This document shows, piece after piece, positions 58,214 to 64,000 of a stretch of 64,000 bases of DNA. Positions within the stretch are counted from its first letter, which is position 1. Each line of letters opens with the position of its first letter. This stretch comes from Corynebacterium suedekumii (GTDB taxonomy: Bacteria > Actinomycetota > Actinomycetes > Mycobacteriales > Mycobacteriaceae): contig NZ_CP126970.1 in NCBI RefSeq assembly GCF_030252185.1, forward strand, positions 1,426,001 through 1,490,000, read 5' to 3'. The notes under the pieces were generated by a model. That model had not been told where the DNA came from. It saw only the letters and a list, made by a program, of their open reading frames with translations, and made no database searches. The position numbers were made by a program, and so were the translations under genes.

Positions 58214-58857
58214 AGGACCAGCAGGTGGTGGTCGGTGGCCTTGACGTCGTTGAGGCGCTTGCGGGCCTTCTCCAGACGGTTCCACTGGTCGTCCGGGATG
58301 GCCTTGCGGGCCACCTCCACCACCGAGGAGTCCGGGGTGCCCCACGCGATCGGCATGGGGGAGATCTCGTCCCAGTGTTCCTGGTCGCCGATGGAACGGC
58401 GGCCCTGGACGGCGGCGACGGGCAGGCGGGTGCCCAGCTTCGGCTCCTTGATGCCGTTGATCCGGGTGACGGTGCGCAGGGCGGCACCCCAGCGGGGCGG
58501 GAGGGAGGCGTCGACGTTGGTGTTGACCAGCGCCATGATGACGAAGTCGCGCGGGTTGGTCTCCACGATCACGGCCGGGGCCAGGGGATAGGTGTCGTAG
58601 AGCTGCTGGGCGGTGCCCACCTTCTTCGGGATGACCATGCCGAGGATGACGGACACCAGGGCGAAGGTGAGCAGGATGATGCCGACGATCAGCCCCCACG
58701 CCTGCCCGGCACCGAACCAGAAGTACACGGCCGCCGCGGCGGCGAACAGGACGAGGGCGAAGAGGAACGCCGACCACTGCAGCCGGCGGGTGTCCTTGAG
58801 CATCTCGTTGTTCTGCTTGGCGAACGCCTCATCGACCTCGAACCTGAATACCTTCAT
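58210..58857 (-). CDS. DUF3239 membrane protein
   Basis: The 215-residue protein has two adjacent membrane helices (about residues 30-75: FLFALVLFAAAAAVYFWFG and GLIVGIILLTFALVSVIL) and a conserved cytoplasmic domain with IPKKVGTAQQLYDTYPLAPAV and a PMPIAWGTPDSSVVEVARKAIP block, as in actinobacterial DUF3239 proteins. Function unknown. ATG 58857 lies 11 bases after the XPB stop, and the aminotransferase gene follows with a 4-base overlap, so the three are one operon. Confidence 0.75.
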   Translation of the reverse strand: MKVFRFEVDEAFAKQNNEMLKDTRRLQWSAFLFALVLFAAAAAVYFWFGAGQAWGLIVGIILLTFALVSVILGMVIPKKVGTAQQLYDTYPLAPAVIVETNPRDFVIMALVNTNVDASLPPRWGAALRTVTRINGIKEPKLGTRLPVAAVQGRRSIGDQEHWDEISPMPIAWGTPDSSVVEVARKAIPDDQWNRLEKARKRLNDVKATDHHLLVL

Positions 58858-58868
58858 GGCAGACCAGT

Positions 58869-60527
58869 CTAATCCAGGTCGTCGGCGTCGATGATCCGGT
58901 AGGCGTAGCCCTGCTCCGCGAGGAATCGCTGCCGGTGGGCGGCGTACTCGGAGTCGAGGGTGTCGCGGGAGACCACCGAGTAGAAGTGGGCCTGGCCGCC
59001 GTCGGCCTTGGGCCGCAGCAGCCTGCCGAGCCGCTGCGCCTCCTCCTGCCGGGAACCGAAGGTGCCGGAGACCTGGATCGCGACGGCCGCCTCGGGCAGG
59101 TCGATGGAGAAGTTGGCCACCTTGCTCACGACGAGCACCGAGATCTCGCCGGTGCGGAAGGCGTCGAACAGCTCCTGCCGACGCTTCGTGGCGGTGCGGC
59201 CCTCGATGACGGGGGCGTCGAAACGCGCCGAGAGCTCCTCCAGCTGGTCGATGTAGGCGCCGATGATCAGCGTCGGCTGTCCCGCATGCTTCGCCAGGAG
59301 CTTCTCGACGACCCGCAGCTTCCCGCTCGCGCTCGCCGCCAGGCGGTAGCGGTCCGCGGTCTCCGCGGTGGCGTAGGTCATGCGCTCGGACTCGCTCATC
59401 GTCGTGCGGACCTCGACGCACTCGGCGGAGGCGATGAACCCCTGGGCCTCGATGTCCTTCCACGGGGCGTCATACCGCTTCGGCCCGATGAGGGAGAACA
59501 CGTCACCCTCGCGGCCGTCCTCCCGCACGAGCGTGGCCGTCAGCCCGAGGCGCCGACGGGACTGCAGGTCCGAGGTCATCCGGAACACCGGGGCGGGCAG
59601 GAGATGGACCTCGTCGTAGATGATCAGCCCCCAGTCCCGGGAGTCGAAGAGCTCCAGGGCCCGGTACTCACCCTTCGTCTTCCGGGTGACCACCTGATAC
59701 GTCGCGATGGTCACCGGGCGGATCTCCTTGCGCTCCCCCGAGTACTCACCGATCTCCTCCTCCGTCAGCGTGGTCCGGCGCAGCAGCTCATCGCGCCACT
59801 GACGGCCGGCGACGGTGTTGGTCACCAGGATGAGCGTGGTCGCCTGGGCGCGCGCCATCGACGCCGCCCCCACCATCGTCTTGCCCGCGCCACACGGCAG
59901 GACCACCACCCCGGAACCGCCCTCCCAGAAGGAGTCCGCGGCATAACGCTGGTAGTCCCGCAGCTCCCACGGCTCGGTGGCGGTGGACAGGGCGATGGGG
60001 TGGGCCTCACCGTCGACGTAGCCGGCCAGATCCTCCGCCGGCCAGCCGACCTTGAGCAGCTCCTGCTTGAGCCGGCCCCGCTCGGAAGGGTGGACGGCGA
60101 TGGTCTCGTCGTCGATCCGCGCGCCCAGCATGGGCCTGATCTTCCGGTGCCGCTCCAGTTCGGCGAGGATCGCCGGTTCCGCCGACTCCAGCACGAGGCC
60201 GTGGGCGGGGTGCTTGTGCAGGGTGACCCGGCCGTAGCGGGACATGGTGTCGGCGACGTCGATGAGCAGCGGCTGGGGCACCGGGAAACGGGAGTACCGC
60301 TCCAGGACATCCACCACCTGCTCCGCGTCATGCCCCGCAGCGCGTGCGTTCCACAACGCGAGCGGGGTGATGCGGTAGGTGTGCACATGCTCCGGGGCGC
60401 GCTCCAGCTCCGCGAACGGGGCCAGCGCGGCGCGGGCCTCATCGGCCAGGGCATGGTCGATCTCCAGCAGCACCGTCTTGTCCGACTGCACGATCAGGGG
60501 TCCATCTCCGAAAGCCATGCCCGACAT
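58869..60527 (-). CDS. XPB-type DNA repair helicase (superfamily 2)
   Basis: A 552-residue protein with the domain order of bacterial XPB: an N-terminal DRD-like domain, then helicase core with Walker A PCGAGKTMVGA, DEVH box (IIYDEVHLLPAP), RED motif (LVREDGREGD) and the motif VI block RLGRLLRPKADG. It unwinds DNA with 3'-5' polarity and is thought to work in repair or recombination. ATG 60527 or 60518 are possible starts. It is the first gene of an operon with DUF3239 and the aminotransferase. The gene order XPB, helicase-associated protein, small protein, Rpf resembles mycobacteria. Confidence 0.9.
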   Translation of the reverse strand: MSGMAFGDGPLIVQSDKTVLLEIDHALADEARAALAPFAELERAPEHVHTYRITPLALWNARAAGHDAEQVVDVLERYSRFPVPQPLLIDVADTMSRYGRVTLHKHPAHGLVLESAEPAILAELERHRKIRPMLGARIDDETIAVHPSERGRLKQELLKVGWPAEDLAGYVDGEAHPIALSTATEPWELRDYQRYAADSFWEGGSGVVVLPCGAGKTMVGAASMARAQATTLILVTNTVAGRQWRDELLRRTTLTEEEIGEYSGERKEIRPVTIATYQVVTRKTKGEYRALELFDSRDWGLIIYDEVHLLPAPVFRMTSDLQSRRRLGLTATLVREDGREGDVFSLIGPKRYDAPWKDIEAQGFIASAECVEVRTTMSESERMTYATAETADRYRLAASASGKLRVVEKLLAKHAGQPTLIIGAYIDQLEELSARFDAPVIEGRTATKRRQELFDAFRTGEISVLVVSKVANFSIDLPEAAVAIQVSGTFGSRQEEAQRLGRLLRPKADGGQAHFYSVVSRDTLDSEYAAHRQRFLAEQGYAYRIIDADDLD

Positions 60528-60664
60528 TATTGACCATCACCGCGTCGTCCCGCGCATCCGGCCGTGGCGGGAATCAGCAGCGACGTCTGACACCGGGCGC
60601 GAATCGCCTCAGTGTCGGCTCCGGTGTCAGACGCTGGAGCTGATGTCCCGGCATTGACCGGGCA

Positions 60665-62890
60665 CTATCCCAGCAGAACCTCGGTGATCCGGTGCAGCAT
60701 GAATCGCTGCACCTTCCCGCTGACCTCGTCGAGCGCGTCGACCTGCCCGCCGGTCACCGTCAGCGGCGTCACCACCCGGTGCACGGCCCGGCCCTGCTTG
60801 TCGACGAACCCGAGCGTCACCGTCCGTCCACTCCTCGCCGCCGCCTGCAGAATGGACAACGTCTGAGAGGAATCCGAGTCGGCCCGTCCGCCCGAGGACT
60901 CGGCGGTCCGGATGGCGGTGACGGCCGCCTGGATCCGGCTCTCCGGCAGTGTCTTCCCGGCCTTCTCGCGCTGGCTGGGCCGGTCGGGATCCGGCAGGCG
61001 CACCGGCGCCGGCCGGATGTCCAGGGCCGCGCCGCTGGCATCCTCCGCCACCGGCTGGAACCCGGCCTCCCGCAGGGCCTCGATGACCCGGACCAGCGGC
61101 GCCTGAGCGATCGCCACGGTGGGGGCGATGACCTGCAGCGCGACCTCCTCGGCGGCGGGAGTCCGGGCGGCCTCGGCGAGCAGGCCCGGGTCGTCGCACC
61201 GCAGGTAGCTCATCGCCGGTCCGCCTCGCAGGGTGCCGTGGCGGCGGGCGACGTCATCGATGAGGTAGGTGATGGACTGCGGGACCTCGCCCAGCGAATG
61301 GTCCGTGAGCCAGTCCCGCAGTTCGCCGGCGGTGCGCCCGGCGTCGAGAGCGCGTCGTATCGAGGCGTCCGTGACCCGGTAGACACTGGCCAGGCCCGCG
61401 GACTCCAGGTCGCCCAGCAGGTCCAGCTCGGTCTGCAGTTCCCGCGGCAGCGGCCCCGGGGCGAGGATGGTCATGTCGGCCTGCGGGATCACCCGTTCCA
61501 CCGTGCCCGGGGTGACGTCGGCGGCGACGGCGGCGGGGTCGGCCTCCGGATCCAGGACGGCACGCACCAGGGAGGTGGCGGTTCCGCCGGCGACCGCCCC
61601 GACCCACCGGGCCTCGTCGACGATGGCGGTCACGGTCCGGTCGGGCAGCAGGGTGCTGGCGATGGGGTGGGTGAAGAAGAAGTCGTCGCGGAGGTGATCA
61701 TCCGAGAGGCCCACGCCGGCTGCGGGGCGGGTGAACTGTTCGAGGATCATCCGGCGGTGCCCGGGCAGGTGATCGCGCCGGGTGGGGTCGGACAGCAGGC
61801 GGATGGGCTGACCCTTGTCGTCCTTCCCGCCGACGAGCCAGCTCGCCCACGGAGAGTCGACCCAGCCCTGGATGAGGCGGAGCCAGCGGGTGGCCAGGTC
61901 AGCGTCGAGCCAGTCGTCGGCCGCACGGGTCGGGGCGAGAATCTCGCCGTCGCGGGTGAGCAGTCCAGCCGCCGTGCCGAGACTGACGAGGCGCTCCATC
62001 TCGTCCTCGGCGACCCCGAGGGTGCGGGCGAGGGTGGTCACCGCCCGCACACCGACGCCACCCTCCTTGAGCAGGTCGACGGGCCCGGCACCCAGCAGGT
62101 CAATGAGCTGGCGCAGGTGCCGGGCCACTTCGAGGCCGGCGCCGGCGCCGATCTGGTCGGCCCGGTCCTGGGCCGCCGGGGCCGCTGAGGTCCGCCCGCT
62201 CACCCGGTCGGAGGGGATGAGTGGGCGGCGGGTGACCTCCTCACCGCGGAGTGCGGCTCGGACGGGGCGGGGGAGACGGACGGTGCCCGAGTCCACCCGG
62301 AGCAGCAGTCCCGCGGAGATCAACTGCGGAATCGGGTGGGACGGGTCGGCGTCGGCGCCCGCGTGTCTCGTGCGCCCCACCCCGCCGGAGGCGAGCAGGG
62401 TATCCAAGATCGCCCGCTGTGGGGCGGGGAGGGTGTCGATCAGCCCGACGGCCGGCGTCGTGGCGTCGGCGTCGAGCAGCTGCCAGTCCTGCGGCAGTGA
62501 GGGCATCGCCTCCCTGGTGAGCAGCAGCCCGCCCGGGTCCCCGTAGATCACCGCCAGGGTGGCCAGCCGTCCGAGCGCGTCCTCCACCTGCTCAGGTGAG
62601 GGATCGCCGGCGCGGGCGACGGTCTCGTTGATGATGTCGGTGGCGGTGACCGGTTCCAGTTCCGCCCCCAGCTCCGCGGCAGCCTCGACGGTGGCCAGTT
62701 CCAGTGCCGTGAGGGTGCGCAGGGCGCGGCCGACCGAGGCCCGCAGCTCGAGGCGGGCCGCCAGCGGGGTGATCCCCGGGGGTAGCGGCAGGACGACGTC
62801 CGGGCGCAGCCGAAGCAGTTCCGACAGTTCCGCGTCGCTGCGGGCGGCCAGCCAGGTGCGGAAATCGGGACGTTCGGGGGTGACTGTCAT
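60665..62890 (-). CDS. Helicase-associated (XPB C-terminal-like) domain protein
   Basis: A 741-residue protein without Walker motifs in the usual places. It has repeated winged-helix-like segments (for example ELLRLRPDVVLPLPPGITPLA at the start), an acidic-to-basic middle part and a C-terminal domain (GGQVDALDEVSGKVQRFMLHRITEVLLG) related to the XPB-partner family of actinobacteria. It probably binds DNA or assists the XPB helicase encoded downstream on the same strand, 138 bases away. The exact role is unknown. Confidence 0.75.
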   Translation of the reverse strand: MTVTPERPDFRTWLAARSDAELSELLRLRPDVVLPLPPGITPLAARLELRASVGRALRTLTALELATVEAAAELGAELEPVTATDIINETVARAGDPSPEQVEDALGRLATLAVIYGDPGGLLLTREAMPSLPQDWQLLDADATTPAVGLIDTLPAPQRAILDTLLASGGVGRTRHAGADADPSHPIPQLISAGLLLRVDSGTVRLPRPVRAALRGEEVTRRPLIPSDRVSGRTSAAPAAQDRADQIGAGAGLEVARHLRQLIDLLGAGPVDLLKEGGVGVRAVTTLARTLGVAEDEMERLVSLGTAAGLLTRDGEILAPTRAADDWLDADLATRWLRLIQGWVDSPWASWLVGGKDDKGQPIRLLSDPTRRDHLPGHRRMILEQFTRPAAGVGLSDDHLRDDFFFTHPIASTLLPDRTVTAIVDEARWVGAVAGGTATSLVRAVLDPEADPAAVAADVTPGTVERVIPQADMTILAPGPLPRELQTELDLLGDLESAGLASVYRVTDASIRRALDAGRTAGELRDWLTDHSLGEVPQSITYLIDDVARRHGTLRGGPAMSYLRCDDPGLLAEAARTPAAEEVALQVIAPTVAIAQAPLVRVIEALREAGFQPVAEDASGAALDIRPAPVRLPDPDRPSQREKAGKTLPESRIQAAVTAIRTAESSGGRADSDSSQTLSILQAAARSGRTVTLGFVDKQGRAVHRVVTPLTVTGGQVDALDEVSGKVQRFMLHRITEVLLG

Positions 62891-62955
62891 GGTGTGACCG
62901 ATTTTAACGCCAGTTCAAGTTACTTTTCGGCCCCGGGTTTGCAACAATGGAGCAC

Positions 62956-63147
62956 ATGGCAAACGTAGAGAAGAAGGGCTTCGTCGACCCGGCATGGCCG
63001 AAGCACATCCCGGGCGACGGCCACGTGGTGACCGAAATGACCTCCTACCTGGCTGGTGCGTCCAGCCCCTTCGGCGATGACACGGTGCTGCCGGTCCCGG
63101 CCGAGCAGCTCAGCTACGTGCACCCGTACACCCGTTTCAACAAGTAG
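62956..63147 (+). CDS. Small conserved protein of unknown function
   Basis: A 63-residue acidic protein: MANVEKKGFVDPAWPKHIPG at the start, then VVTEMTSYLAGASSPFGDDTVLPV and a C-terminal YVHPYTRFNK. It is soluble with no cysteines. ATG 62956 is preferred because an AACAAT -10-like hexamer lies about 8 bases upstream and no ribosome binding site is seen; ATG 62947 adds three residues. It lies between XPB-partner and rpf genes, and mycobacteria have a small protein gene at the same place. Confidence 0.7.
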   Translation: MANVEKKGFVDPAWPKHIPGDGHVVTEMTSYLAGASSPFGDDTVLPVPAEQLSYVHPYTRFNK

Positions 63148-63174
63148 CACCGCGGGCGCCGTGGTCGGCTGACC

Positions 63175-63227
63175 ACTGATCCCCGCTCCGTCGCCTCGTT
63201 TCGGGAGGTGGTGGAGCGGGGATCAGT
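63175..63227 (+). terminator. Terminator after the small protein gene
   Basis: ACTGATCCCCGCTCC pairs perfectly with GGAGCGGGGATCAGT over a 23-base loop that itself can pair weakly. Confidence 0.7.
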
Positions 63228-63266
63228 CATGCCCGAATCAGGGCGGTCCGGCCCGGAGACGCGAAA

Positions 63267-63290
63267 CGCCCCCGCGTGATCGCGGGGGCG
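63267..63290 (-). terminator. Terminator of the rpf gene
   Basis: CGCCCCCGCG and CGCGGGGGCG form a perfect 10-bp stem with a four-base loop, followed on the minus strand by TTTCG. Confidence 0.75.
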
Positions 63291-63306
63291 GACGACGGGC
63301 GGCTTC

Positions 63307-63999
<693 letters not shown>

Positions 64000-64000
64000 G

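Overview
The window is chromosomal DNA of a high-GC actinobacterium, very probably a Corynebacterium. Support comes from a complete rRNA operon whose 16S-23S spacer has no tRNA, a tmRNA encoding the tag AENSQRDYALAA, an adnB / K+ channel / nudC / uvrD2 gene order like that of mycobacteria, a DtxR-type iron box, many genes that look leaderless, and corynebacterial neighbourhoods (hisN, prfB-ftsEX-smpB-ssrA, rpf). The species cannot be fixed from the sequence alone.

Layout. 1-6.7 kb: DNA repair and helicase block (AdnB-like helicase-nuclease cut by the window start, RCK potassium channel, NudC-type NUDIX hydrolase, UvrD2 with a one-base frameshift). 6.7-15 kb: cyclodehydratase-like protein, YgjP-type metallopeptidase, DUF2342 zincin, PDZ-Lon protease, a lipoprotein, a PPA1309-family protein and a UPF0182 membrane protein. 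15-22.6 kb: initiator tRNA, a flavin/PNPOx-like protein, a DUF5701 protein, a secreted S1 protease, hisN and a second inositol-monophosphatase-family gene, prfB, an AbgT transporter. 22.8-27.8 kb: ftsE-ftsX, two tandem tail-anchored paralogues of unknown function, smpB, a DUF488 protein, an SDR, then ssrA.

27.8-35.4 kb is a 7.6-kb integrative element inserted at the 3' end of ssrA. A tyrosine integrase and an excisionase-like gene lie at the ssrA end, and 14-bp direct repeats (27793-27806 and 35398-35411) bound it. It carries a NUMOD4/HNH endonuclease, a replication-type HTH gene that appears frameshifted, two small unknown genes and, as main cargo, a single-chain MmeI-like (Type IIL) restriction-modification enzyme. 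About 50 bp beyond attR is a 1.9-kb IS5-family unit with inverted ends and CTAG target duplications. It contains a two-frame transposase and a divergent TetR/VOC passenger pair, and abuts the 3' remnant of what looks like an aquaporin gene.

37.6-42.5 kb: a maltose-type ABC importer operon (ATPase, Tat lipoprotein binding protein, MalF with a large extracellular loop, MalG) on the minus strand, with a small membrane protein gene diverging from it. 43.7-47.7 kb: a four-gene iron-siderophore ABC importer behind a near-consensus promoter whose start region is a DtxR box. 48.3-53.6 kb: 16S-23S-5S rRNA operon. 53.8-57.1 kb: MacB/LolCDE-like ABC exporter. 57.1-64 kb: PLP aminotransferase, DUF3239 membrane protein, XPB-type helicase, XPB-associated helicase-domain protein, a small conserved protein and a resuscitation-promoting factor.

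The standout points are the ssrA island with its Type IIL enzyme, the IS unit with passenger genes and a transposase lacking an expected catalytic Asp, the tandem unknown pair between ftsX and smpB, and three reading frames each broken by one missing C in a short C run. The last pattern should be resolved as sequencing error or biology before calling pseudogenes.
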